From Treponema sp. (lineage in GTDB: Bacteria; Spirochaetota; Spirochaetia; Treponematales; Breznakiellaceae), in assembly GCA_031255615.1 (NCBI GenBank), contig JAIRSD010000007.1, positions 1-11,607 of the forward strand: a DNA stretch of 11,607 nucleotides. The letters are read 5' to 3'. Position numbers and translations under genes: made by a program. Position 1 is the stretch's first letter; every line of letters starts with the position of its first letter. Of this stretch, positions 1-7,512 are shown in pieces. Below the pieces are notes generated by a model that worked only from the letters and a program-made list of their open reading frames with translations, made no database searches and was not told the origin of the DNA.

Positions 1-653
1 AAGGCCCGCGAAGGGCGGGGACAGGGGAGCGGCTGTGCATCCCTTTGTGTTCCTTCCCCAAAAGCAGGGACCGGGGCAGGCAGGGCCTAAGCCGCGCCGC
101 ATAGGCCGTGTTCAGTATCATTGGACTTTTGAGCGGTTGTTGTTCGGAAACCGAAGTTTCCGAACACCCTAATATCCGGTATATTCATACGCTTCTTCCA
201 GGCCGCCCTATCGGTTCGCTGGTCATCAGAAACCATTCTATCGCCGCCTTCTCCGCAGGCGGCTTTTCTTCCTTCGCATAGATAACACGCATACTTATAC
301 AATCCGGCAATGCCTTAACCGGATTGAGAATATACGGCCGCTTTTCCGGATATGACGCATACCGCTATCGGCCGCACCTTTTTGCTCTCACAGCCCGCCG
401 TTTCGTCTTTCGATTCTTCCCGGTTGTAAGCGGACTGGTTCAAAACCCCTAAAACCAGCCCGCCGCTGGCCGCCGCCAAGCGGCTGTAGACATTGACCCC
501 CAGCATCTTGTCGCTGATAGACCCTATCCCCTCAGTCTTCAGATGGGTGTTGTAGTTTACCCCCGTGGTATCCCGGACGGACAGAATAGCTCCGCCGTAT
601 GCGCCATGCGCCGTATCGTCGATTCCCGGTGCGCCCTGATAATCTCCTTTCGG
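1..653 (-). pseudogene. Decayed IS4-family (Tn5/IS50-like) transposase, truncated and frameshifted
   Basis: Read on the minus strand, this region gives pieces of one Tn5-like transposase in different frames. Piece A (653-366) contains AILSVRDTTGVNYNTHLKTE, then GLVLGVLNQ and KKVRPI; this matches the Tn5 block around the first catalytic Asp (the D of DTT, codon 572-570). Piece B (364-206) contains RYASYPEKRPYILN, RVIYAKEEKPP and IEWFLMTSEPI, the familiar strand before the last catalytic block. Piece C (204-169) reads GLEEAYEYTGY then stops. Piece D (about 142 to the window edge) contains MILNTAYAARLRPCLP and SLLLGKEHKGMH, like the C-terminal tail of the family. The N-terminus, the segment with the second Asp and the YYxxRWxIE block with the catalytic Glu are missing. 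No single frame could encode an active enzyme. The family assignment is from motif memory, not a search. Confidence 0.8.
141..166. repeat. Perfect 11-bp inverted repeat inside the transposase remnant
   Basis: TGTTCGGAAAC, a 4-nt loop (CGAA) and GTTTCCGAACA form a perfect 11-bp stem. It lies exactly where the transposase homology breaks off, between the GLEEAYEYTGY piece and the C-terminal piece. It could be a small hairpin repeat inserted into the dead element or a scar of a deletion. There is no T-run next to it, so a rho-independent terminator is unlikely. Confidence 0.7.
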
Positions 654-665
654 TTAAAACTTTTA

Positions 666-3407
666 TTAATTCTTCGGAATCTCCCAATTTGCCGGATCAA
701 AAATATTCGAATGTACACGCATCCACTGATCCTTGCGGATGTTGTAGCGGTATTTACTGTGCCGGTAGCTGCTCAGGGCCCCGATAGTCGTAACCATTAC
801 CCCCTCGTCCTTATCGGCCTTTAGTTCTTTATGCGTAAAGGGATTCACCGGATCGGCTACTATGTCTTTAAGCGCAAAAAACACCGCGTCTCCGTTGGTC
901 ATAAAAGAATCGTCAACCCGCATCCTGTCGCCGGCGGAATTAAAATCTTTAAACATTAACAGGGGATTGTAGAATTGCAGAGGGGATCCGTCGGGCAAGG
1001 TTATATTTTCTTTATAATCGCCGGATCCCCTGCCGTGATCCGCCGCAAGGATGATCCGCGTGTTGTCATATACTCCTTCTTTTTTCAGAAAATCCATAAA
1101 TTTTTCCATAAGGAGGAAGGAAGCCATGTTTACATGGTAGCGGCTGTCCTCGGCGAATTTACCGGCGGGAAGATCGACCGCCGCCGGACCGGATTCCCCC
1201 TCGTCCGCCATGCCCGGGGGCCTGTAGTCCGGCAGCCGCAGCAGCGCGGGATCATGGGGAAGGTGCCCGTAGACGGCGGTATAGGTGCCGCCTTCCGCGG
1301 TAAACGAGGTAAGCCGGGGCAGCAGATCCAGGAAAGCATAATCGTTGATGGTCGTACTGGTTAGCCCGTTCTTCGCGCTCCGCCTGCCCCGCAGATTTTC
1401 CGTACCCAGCCAGTTGCCGTCGTTGTAGACAAAATATCTAAGAAAAAGCGGGGATGTTTTAAAAAACGAGAACCGAATCAGATTTGCCCTGAGTAAATTC
1501 GTGATATTTATCCCCGCTATGCCGGGGTGCCGGTTCAACCAGAGGGACGTATACTTTCCGGCGGCGTTTTCCGCGTGGATTTCGGGATAACCAGAAAATA
1601 TTTCCAAATTCGGCATACTGTAATTATCAAAGGGGGGATCGGTCACGGTAACCGAATACCCGGCCTTTAAAAATAAACGAGGCAGCAAAAGGTATGCTTC
1701 CCTGTGTTTTTCCACGAGGGGAACGTCGCCGCGGCTGTTTACCGCCTCCGGCGTATACTCATAACCGCCGTAAATCGGCGGAGCCCCCGCCAGAGTATGG
1801 TTGGCAAAGGAAACGCAGTTGGGAAACCAGGTAAAATCCTTAAAGGAATCGGCCAGCCGGGGTTTCTCCTCAAACATATAGGGCACGTAGCCGGATACCG
1901 CCGCGTCAAGCATGAAAAGCATCACGTTTTTTCCGGACCGCGACAAGCGGTAGCAGGTTTCTTCAATTTCCCCGCCCTCCGCAGCGCCGCCGGCCCGCCG
2001 GTCCCGAAGGACCGCAAAGTCGCCCTGTATCCTCACCAGGTTCAAAATTCCAAAACCCAAAAGCGAGGTCAGGATAACGGCCTGGATGGAAAAAAGCAGG
2101 GTCCCCCTCCCCGCCAGAACCAGATACAAAACAAGGAATCCCGCGGCGGCGAGGATCAAAAGATTAAGGGCATAGGCCCGGGGATCCCCCGCGGAGAAGG
2201 ATTTCGGCTCGGAAAATATCAAGGTATTCGTAAGAAAGCCGAAATTCTCCGAAACCGTGAATACGTTGACGCATGCCCCCAGGGCCAGCGCGGCCATGAC
2301 GAAGGAAAAAACCTGCCGGGTTCTGCCGGAAAAAAGGAAGTAGAGCCCCGGGGCCCAAAAAATAAAGAATCCCGCGGCCTGCCCCAGAACAAAAAGGATA
2401 AAAGGGAAGGGGGATGCGTAGGATTCAATAAAAGAAAATTCCTCCACCGAGGAGGCCGTAAGGGAACCGGGTATCACCAGCCCGGTCAGAACAAAGAGGA
2501 TCAGGGTCGAAACGATGAAGCGGCGGTTTCCGCTCGCCCCGTCCAGTGCGGGGGATCGCGATCCAAGCCTTCGGAGGGCCGCGGGCAGCTTTTCGAGGAG
2601 GGGAATAAAAAAAACGGCGGAAAACAGGGCGCAGGCCAGCAGCCGGTTGGGCAAATCGCCGTGGTGGAAAAAGAGGACGTAGATGTCAAGGGCGGCGGCG
2701 GCGGCGAACAGCAGGACAAGGATCAATTTCTTTGCGTACGACAACGGGGCAAGGATATTTTTTGCCAGGGAAAAAAGGTTGTTCATCGTCCAATAGAGCA
2801 CCAGCCCTGAAGGAGAATCGTACAGAAGAATCAAAAAAACCAGGGCCGTCAGATAAAGCTGCGCTTTCTCCTTCGCTGGGAAGCCCCTGGCATAAAGGGC
2901 CGCCGAAAGACAGTTAAGGACGGTCATGGCGACGGGAAGCGCGTTTACGCTAAAGGGGCCAATAGAAATAAGCCCGTCGGGAAGACCCAGATCCCGAATA
3001 AAAAGAAAGGACGAGCCCCGCAGTACATCCAGGTGGGAAAGGTACGAATAGGCGGCGATAAAAAAGGGAACCTGGATAAGCAGGCTGACGGAATTCCGCA
3101 GCGCGTAGACCGGATGGTAATGATTCTGCCGGTAATAGGTTGACAGAATCATGTACTGCTCATCGCCGGAAAAGACCGCCTTGATCTTTTTGATCTTCGC
3201 CGCCATGCGTTTCCGCGTCTCCCGTTCGGTTTCCTGCCATTTTTCCGCACGGAAATAAAGGGGCAGGGTAAGGACGCTTACCGCAAGGCTAACCCCCAGG
3301 ACGGCGGCCCCGGGATTCCGTCCGGCGACCCGGTACACAAAGAAAAAGCACAGTTCAATTATTTGAACCAGCGGAAAAATAATAACGGTATGCAGGATAT
3401 CAAGCAT
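666..3407 (-). CDS. YidC/Oxa1-like membrane domain fused to an alkaline-phosphatase-superfamily (sulfatase-like) domain
   Basis: A 913-residue two-part protein. Residues 1-220 are plainly YidC/Oxa1-like: N-terminal membrane helix, LLIQVPFFIAAYSYL (109-123), GSSFLFIRDLGLPD (131-144) and SPSGLVLYWTMNNLFSL (198-214). Residues 220-475 hold about seven further hydrophobic helices. From about 490 a soluble domain of the alkaline phosphatase superfamily follows, with metal/active-site candidates Asp501 (LFMLDAA), Thr538 (NHTLAG, likely nucleophile), His715/His718 (HLPHDP) and Asp790-His791 (AADHG). A Thr nucleophile fits phosphotransferases of the EptA/LtaS/MdoB type better than true sulfatases; this is inference. 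Ser44 stands where active YidC proteins carry the groove arginine. The start at 3407 is chosen because YidC homology begins there; its ATG overlaps the upstream gene's TGA by 8 nt, with no strong Shine-Dalgarno, so translation is probably coupled. Substrate unknown. Confidence 0.85.
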   Translation of the reverse strand: MLDILHTVIIFPLVQIIELCFFFVYRVAGRNPGAAVLGVSLAVSVLTLPLYFRAEKWQETERETRKRMAAKIKKIKAVFSGDEQYMILSTYYRQNHYHPVYALRNSVSLLIQVPFFIAAYSYLSHLDVLRGSSFLFIRDLGLPDGLISIGPFSVNALPVAMTVLNCLSAALYARGFPAKEKAQLYLTALVFLILLYDSPSGLVLYWTMNNLFSLAKNILAPLSYAKKLILVLLFAAAAALDIYVLFFHHGDLPNRLLACALFSAVFFIPLLEKLPAALRRLGSRSPALDGASGNRRFIVSTLILFVLTGLVIPGSLTASSVEEFSFIESYASPFPFILFVLGQAAGFFIFWAPGLYFLFSGRTRQVFSFVMAALALGACVNVFTVSENFGFLTNTLIFSEPKSFSAGDPRAYALNLLILAAAGFLVLYLVLAGRGTLLFSIQAVILTSLLGFGILNLVRIQGDFAVLRDRRAGGAAEGGEIEETCYRLSRSGKNVMLFMLDAAVSGYVPYMFEEKPRLADSFKDFTWFPNCVSFANHTLAGAPPIYGGYEYTPEAVNSRGDVPLVEKHREAYLLLPRLFLKAGYSVTVTDPPFDNYSMPNLEIFSGYPEIHAENAAGKYTSLWLNRHPGIAGINITNLLRANLIRFSFFKTSPLFLRYFVYNDGNWLGTENLRGRRSAKNGLTSTTINDYAFLDLLPRLTSFTAEGGTYTAVYGHLPHDPALLRLPDYRPPGMADEGESGPAAVDLPAGKFAEDSRYHVNMASFLLMEKFMDFLKKEGVYDNTRIILAADHGRGSGDYKENITLPDGSPLQFYNPLLMFKDFNSAGDRMRVDDSFMTNGDAVFFALKDIVADPVNPFTHKELKADKDEGVMVTTIGALSSYRHSKYRYNIRKDQWMRVHSNIFDPANWEIPKN

Positions 3408-5226
3408 CGGTTTTCCATTCCGTTTCAAGGATACGCAGTTTCTCGATAAAGACATCGTTGTCGGCCCTGTCCCTAACGGCGATCCGCACCCATCCTTCCC
3501 CGGGAATCCCTTTTTTTCCGGTAAGGTCTTTGATATATACGCCGCAGCGATCAAGCAAATATTCGCTCAGGCGGCGGGCGCTCAGGCCCGCCTTAAGGCC
3601 GCAAAGAAAATAATTTGCCTGGGAAGGATACACCTTCTCAAAAATCCCGATACCCCCCAGGAGAGATCCAAAGCGGTTCCGTTCTTCGGCAATCCGGCGG
3701 CACGAAGCGGCGTAGTCTTTTTGATACTTGCCGATAATCTGCAAGAAATATTCGCCGAAGGCGTTGATGTTCCAAATGGGAATCTGCCGGCGGAGCTCCG
3801 CGATAAGGCCCGTATCCCCCGACGCCAAAGCCCCCAGCCGTATACCGGGAACGCCGTAGCTCTTGCTTAAACTCTTTATTACCACAAGGTTGGGAAACTT
3901 TTCCAAAAGGTCCTGCCGAAAAAACGAAGAAAGCTCTCCGGAATCGCAAAAATCGGCGAAGGATTCGTCCAGGATAAGCCGTTTATTCCGGCTCTGGAGG
4001 AATTCCAGTACGGAGACTATGGCGGAAGACGAGAGGCAGGCGCCCGAAGGGTTGTCGGGATTTATCAGGACCATGGCATCGCAGGATTCGGCAAAGGACA
4101 AAAGATCTTCAGCGCCGTAGCAAAAACCGCCGGGGACAAAGGGAACCACCCGGTCTTCGCCGAAACATTCCGGATATTCGTTAAAGGTAGGATACACGAC
4201 GCCGATCTTTCCCTCCAGCGCCCGGGCGAGGGCGTGAATCAGCTCCGCCGCGCCGTTTCCCGCTAAAATATTGGCCTCCTCCACATGAAAAAGTTTTCCC
4301 ATCAGCAGATTTTGCACATTCAACCCGGAAGGATAGCCGGTCAACAGATCGGTGAAGTAGGCCCGTATCTCGTTTTGCATCTGTTCCGTGGGGAAATAGG
4401 GGTTAACGAGGTAGCAAAAATCAAGCATCCGGGGAAAACGCCAGTACCCCCCGTAACGCCCGCCGATAAGGGACAGCCTTTCCGCCGCCGTTTCGCAGAA
4501 AATTATTTCGGCTATATCCTTATCCTGGACATCGTCGATTTCGTACCACCGGTGATCGCTTAATACCAGGGCCTTTAACTCGTTCCTGTCCAGGGTGGTT
4601 ATTACCCGCAAAACCTGTTCGTAATACTCATTGGCCCCCATCGCCCTGGAGTAGGCGTCCAGAAACGGAACATAGCAATTCGAGGAGAATTCCCTTGAAA
4701 ATTTGTATATGTTGACGGTTTTGTAGTAGGTTTCTTTTTCATCGTAGTTAAAGAATTTGCGGGGAATAACATTACTAACCGCCCCGTCCTTTGTAATTTG
4801 TACGACCGTACCGTCCATCCAGGATTCGTAGGGGGCGACCGCCGCGAGGGTAGGTTCGGGATTATCAAGCAGATCTTTAATGATGCGTTCCTCAAATATC
4901 AAGTCGCCTTCGATTAAAATCGTGTCGTCCCGCGTCAAATGTTCGCGGGCGAGGTACAGGGAATAAATATTATTTGTTTTTCTGTATATGTCGTTTGAAA
5001 CATACTCAATGTCGATATTTTTGTATTTCGTCCCGACAAACTCCATAAGGTTGTCTTTTTGATAGCCCACAACCATGACGCATTTCCGTATACCCTCCCC
5101 GTCCAGGGCGTCCAGGGCCCGTTCAATAAGGGTGCGCCCGTTTATCCGCAGCATACACTTGGTATTCTCCTGGGTATATTTCCCAAGACGGGCCCCCATT
5201 CCCGCGGCCAGTATTACCGCCTGCAT
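3400..5226 (-). CDS. pntC: CTP:phosphonate (2-aminoethylphosphonate/phosphocholine-type) cytidylyltransferase-aminotransferase fusion
   Basis: A 608-residue fusion. Residues 1-240 are a LicC-like nucleotidyltransferase: LAAGMGARL (6-14) with Lys23 for nucleotide binding, KTNNIYSLYLA (83-93), metal Asp108 in IEGD and a second acidic pair Asp231/Asp232 in YEIDD. Residues 260-608 are a class I/II PLP aminotransferase: GNGAAE (323-328), NPDNPSG with Asn392, Asp420 in LILDES and the PLP lysine Lys455 in SLSKSYGVPGIRLG. This order matches the structurally characterised PntC-AEPT fusion of Treponema denticola, which makes 2-aminoethylphosphonate from phosphonoacetaldehyde and activates it as CMP-AEP. 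A phosphocholine or other amino-alcohol phosphate substrate cannot be excluded, and no PEP mutase or phosphonopyruvate decarboxylase gene is nearby. The ATG at 5226 is chosen over an in-frame TTG at 5247 because AAGGAG sits 5 nt upstream. It overlaps the downstream membrane fusion gene. Confidence 0.85.
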   Translation of the reverse strand: MQAVILAAGMGARLGKYTQENTKCMLRINGRTLIERALDALDGEGIRKCVMVVGYQKDNLMEFVGTKYKNIDIEYVSNDIYRKTNNIYSLYLAREHLTRDDTILIEGDLIFEERIIKDLLDNPEPTLAAVAPYESWMDGTVVQITKDGAVSNVIPRKFFNYDEKETYYKTVNIYKFSREFSSNCYVPFLDAYSRAMGANEYYEQVLRVITTLDRNELKALVLSDHRWYEIDDVQDKDIAEIIFCETAAERLSLIGGRYGGYWRFPRMLDFCYLVNPYFPTEQMQNEIRAYFTDLLTGYPSGLNVQNLLMGKLFHVEEANILAGNGAAELIHALARALEGKIGVVYPTFNEYPECFGEDRVVPFVPGGFCYGAEDLLSFAESCDAMVLINPDNPSGACLSSSAIVSVLEFLQSRNKRLILDESFADFCDSGELSSFFRQDLLEKFPNLVVIKSLSKSYGVPGIRLGALASGDTGLIAELRRQIPIWNINAFGEYFLQIIGKYQKDYAASCRRIAEERNRFGSLLGGIGIFEKVYPSQANYFLCGLKAGLSARRLSEYLLDRCGVYIKDLTGKKGIPGEGWVRIAVRDRADNDVFIEKLRILETEWKTDA

Positions 5227-5247
5227 ATCCGCTCCTTGCCGCGGCAA
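5227..5247 (-). promoter_or_regulatory. Shine-Dalgarno and overlapping 12-bp perfect palindrome before the pntC-like gene
   Basis: AAGGAG (5237-5232) lies 5 nt before the ATG at 5226 and fixes the start. The perfect dyad TTGCCGCGGCAA (5236-5247) overlaps the first two bases of this ribosome-binding site and contains the alternative TTG start. It could be an operator or an RNA fold limiting ribosome access; the sequence alone does not decide. I found no convincing -35/-10 pair in the 171-bp gap 5227-5397. Confidence 0.5.
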
Positions 5248-5294
5248 TTCTCATTTTGGGAAACGCCGCGTATCGAGTAAAAGTTGGGCGTCTG

Positions 5295-5315
5295 TTTTGC
5301 GGCCGCGCCGCAAAA
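5295..5315. repeat. 9-bp stem hairpin in the gap between lipoprotein and pntC-like genes
   Basis: TTTTGCGGC, loop CGC and GCCGCAAAA form a perfect stem of 9 bp. In the transcription direction (minus) it follows the lipoprotein stop by about 80 nt, but it has no downstream T-tract beyond the stem arm, so a terminator role is weak. Its make-up resembles the hairpins at 8732-8763 and 8855-8873 (TTTTGCC...GGCAAAA). Confidence 0.55.
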
Positions 5316-5397
5316 ACACGGGGAAAGGCATCCGCGGCCTATACCGGCCTTCCGTGCCGGCGCATCTTCCGCCTTCGCCGTTCTCCCCATTGCCGCA

Positions 5398-6138
5398 TCA
5401 AAAAATAAATTCCGCCGTCAGGGGCCCGCTCAGGGAAATGAGCCGGTAGAGGGGAACGGAAAATCCGGCCTTCCCCCCCTCCCGTTCGATCCGCGCATCC
5501 CCCTCCCCCTGAACCCGCAGTTCCACCGGGGAAGGGGAACTAAGGCTTATGGCAATATTGTAGCCCCGGAAAGCCTCCTCCGCCAGGACAAGGAGCGCCG
5601 GATCGACGGAATCCCCTCCCAATTCCCCCTTCGGCGCAAAATTCAGGGTCAGAGATTGTTTTTCCCCCCGGATGTACCGGATCCCCCCGCCGTTGTAGTC
5701 CAGCAGGGGGAGAATATCTTCCAGCCGTGAAAAAGCCGCCGCCGCCCGGTAAACCATATCGGGCCCCTCTTCCCTGGCGGAAAAAGACAGCAGCTTCACC
5801 GCCCCGGGCCGGGCGGCGTTCAGGCGGGCGATGCCGCGTTCAAAATCCGCCCGGTCTACCGGGACGCCGGGCCAGCGGGCGTTGCCGTCCAGGGCCCCGA
5901 TATTTTGAACCTGCCGGGAGATCCGGTATTCCAGGTTCAGGGTCCCCGCGCCGTCGGCCTTAAGGACAATCTCCGCCCTGGAACCAAGGCAGGAGCAGAG
6001 GGTTCCCAGGAAAAGCGGAAGAATAATTCCGCGCCAACATCCGGCCATCTTCGGGCGCGGCCTGCCGTTCAAAGGGGTATGCCGAAAAGCCGGGGTTTTG
6101 GAACCCCCTCGGACAATACGGGACAATAAAAACTTCAT
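5398..6138 (-). CDS. Putative lipoprotein of unknown family
   Basis: The 246-residue frame contains a typical lipoprotein signal: MAGCWRGIILPLFLG followed by the lipobox LCSC, with the acylated cysteine at residue 50 of the long form. The mature part (about 196 residues) is mostly predicted beta and alpha-beta without recognised motifs; it starts EIVLKADGAGTLNLEYRIS and ends in hydrophobic AEFIF. I do not recognise the family. Two starts compete. ATG at 6138 has a good Shine-Dalgarno (GGAAGG) but gives a 30-residue basic extension before the signal peptide. ATG at 6048 gives a standard 20-residue signal but lacks a ribosome-binding site. I keep 6138 because of the ribosome-binding site, with reserve. 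It lies 69 bp after the DUF503 gene and 171 bp before the cytidylyltransferase gene, all in one direction, so it may share a transcript with either. Confidence 0.75.
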   Translation of the reverse strand: MKFLLSRIVRGGSKTPAFRHTPLNGRPRPKMAGCWRGIILPLFLGTLCSCLGSRAEIVLKADGAGTLNLEYRISRQVQNIGALDGNARWPGVPVDRADFERGIARLNAARPGAVKLLSFSAREEGPDMVYRAAAAFSRLEDILPLLDYNGGGIRYIRGEKQSLTLNFAPKGELGGDSVDPALLVLAEEAFRGYNIAISLSSPSPVELRVQGEGDARIEREGGKAGFSVPLYRLISLSGPLTAEFIF

Positions 6139-6207
6139 CGTGAATTTCCTTCCGTACCGGGATCGGCGGGGAAAGCCCGCCGCGATCCGGCCGATTTTCC
6201 GCGGGCC

Positions 6208-6495
6208 TTAAAATTCTTCGGAATGTATGCTCATATCCTGGATTCTTACCGGAATATCCCGCTCAATCATCTCAAAGGCCTTATGGAGGACCGACTCGCC
6301 GAAGCTCCGGGAATTGGACACCAGGGCCCCCCCGACCTGGGCAAAAGACAGGGAATCCTGCAAGTCAACTTCCGCCACGCTCATATTGAAACGGCGCCGC
6401 AGCTTATCTTTCATCGAGCGGAGGACGCGCCGTTTTTCCTTTATGGTATCCGCGTCGGGAATCTCAAAGATCAGTTGAATCATGGAGACGATCAT
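6208..6495 (-). CDS. DUF503 family protein (YlxP-like)
   Basis: A 95-residue protein with the hallmarks of the DUF503/YlxP family: an N-terminal strand ending FEIPDADTIKEKRRVLRS, then the KDKLRRRFNMSVAEVD block, then QVGGALVSNSRSF and a C-terminal helix/strand. Length is usual for the family. YlxP proteins often lie near infB and rbfA and are linked to ribosome maturation or translation, but that context is absent here: the neighbours are two lipoprotein genes. The start is uncertain among GTG 6498, ATG 6495 and ATG 6483, none with a strong Shine-Dalgarno. ATG 6495 gives the N-terminus closest to family length. It starts 33 bp after the TPR lipoprotein stop, so it is probably co-transcribed with the two genes upstream. 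Confidence 0.85.
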   Translation of the reverse strand: MIVSMIQLIFEIPDADTIKEKRRVLRSMKDKLRRRFNMSVAEVDLQDSLSFAQVGGALVSNSRSFGESVLHKAFEMIERDIPVRIQDMSIHSEEF

Positions 6496-6528
6496 CACCG
6501 TTACTGTATACGATACTTCCCATCATGG

Positions 6529-7512
6529 CTATGAGAGCTCCGCATCTTCCCCGGATTCCTCGCTTTCCCCTGTTTCTTCGCTTTCCTCGGGTGTTTCCTC
6601 GGGCGGCGCGGGCGGCGTGCGCAAATTTTTGATAATTTCCAGAATATCCTCCCGATCCTCCTCAAGGATCCGTTCATCCGCCGCCAGGGTTTCCAGGGCT
6701 TCCCGGTCCCCGAATCCGTCTTCCACCGCGGCCCTTAATTCGGTCATTCCCTGGGGATTCTCGCTGTCCGCAATCAGCAGAAGCCGGGCCGTATCAAAAC
6801 GGACATCGGCCTTGGCGGGGTTTACGCTGTCGGCGGCGATGTTCGCGAGGATGGCCTGATACTCCTCCAGGGCCCTGGCGTAGAGTTCCGCGTCTTCCAG
6901 GACTCCGGCGTATTCATAACGAACCCGGGCGTCGTCATTCTCCAAAAGCCACCGGCCGTAACTGTCCGCGGCTTCCACCTTTCCCATGGCCCGCTGGGTC
7001 CGGGCGTAGAGGAGCAGCATATCCTTGTTTTCCTCCAGAATAAAACCCTTCGCCCCCAGCAGTTCTTCCGCATCCTCGTATTTTTCCATGGCAAAAAGTA
7101 TCAGGGCGTGGTTGTACCCGTCGTCGAGGCTGTCGGGCACCAGGGCCAGGACCCGCTCGTACAGGGCCCCGGCCTTTTCAATTTCGCCGGTTTTGATCCG
7201 GGTGTAGGCCAGGGCCCGCAGGACCATCACGTTGTACTCGTCCCGGGCCAGGACCCGTTCAAAATACCGGACCGCGTCTTCGTAGCGGCCGGTTTCAAAG
7301 GCGATGCGGCCCAGATTGTATTCGCTGGCAATCTGGGTCTTATCCGCCGCCTCCGCCCTGGACAGCCAGCGTTCCGCCTCCTCGTACTTCCCCATCTCAA
7401 AATAAGCCATGCCGATACTGTAGTATTCCTCCGCGGAAGTCCCGAAACTTTGGCAGGAAAACAACAGCGCCCCAATTCCCAGGGCCGATGCCAGGAAAGC
7501 CCCCGTCTTCAT
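6529..7512 (-). CDS. TPR-repeat lipoprotein
   Basis: A 327-residue protein beginning with a lipoprotein signal peptide, [20 protein letters not shown], where Cys20 follows the lipobox LFS. Tetratricopeptide repeats follow from about residue 25: units beginning [40 protein letters not shown] and [18 protein letters not shown], then three or more degenerate ones up to about 225. The end is a Pro/Glu/Ser-rich acidic tail ([14 protein letters not shown] onwards). Such proteins are periplasmic or membrane-anchored scaffolds; the partner is unknown. The ATG at 7512 overlaps the TGA of the UPRTase gene (ATGA), with GGAAG just before it, so translation is coupled. A longer open frame runs upstream to 7713 but is out-of-frame shadow of the UPRTase gene. 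Confidence 0.88.
   Translation of the reverse strand: MKTGAFLASALGIGALLFSCQSFGTSAEEYYSIGMAYFEMGKYEEAERWLSRAEAADKTQIASEYNLGRIAFETGRYEDAVRYFERVLARDEYNVMVLRALAYTRIKTGEIEKAGALYERVLALVPDSLDDGYNHALILFAMEKYEDAEELLGAKGFILEENKDMLLLYARTQRAMGKVEAADSYGRWLLENDDARVRYEYAGVLEDAELYARALEEYQAILANIAADSVNPAKADVRFDTARLLLIADSENPQGMTELRAAVEDGFGDREALETLAADERILEEDREDILEIIKNLRTPPAPPEETPEESEETGESEESGEDAELS

Noticed and set aside
543..824. Plus-strand open frame (93 codons) over the transposase remnant and the end of the fusion gene
   Set aside because: It covers the 3' end of a real minus-strand gene plus a pseudogene, and has no ribosome-binding site or family features.
1704..2810. Long plus-strand open frame (368 codons) antisense to the YidC-like fusion gene
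   Set aside because: Composition is Gly/Lys/Gln/Arg-rich without domains, no ribosome-binding site, and it is the codon-bias mirror of a clearly real gene on the other strand.
5295..5315. Rho-independent terminator after the lipoprotein gene
   Set aside because: The stem is good but no T-run follows it in the direction of transcription; kept only as a hairpin.
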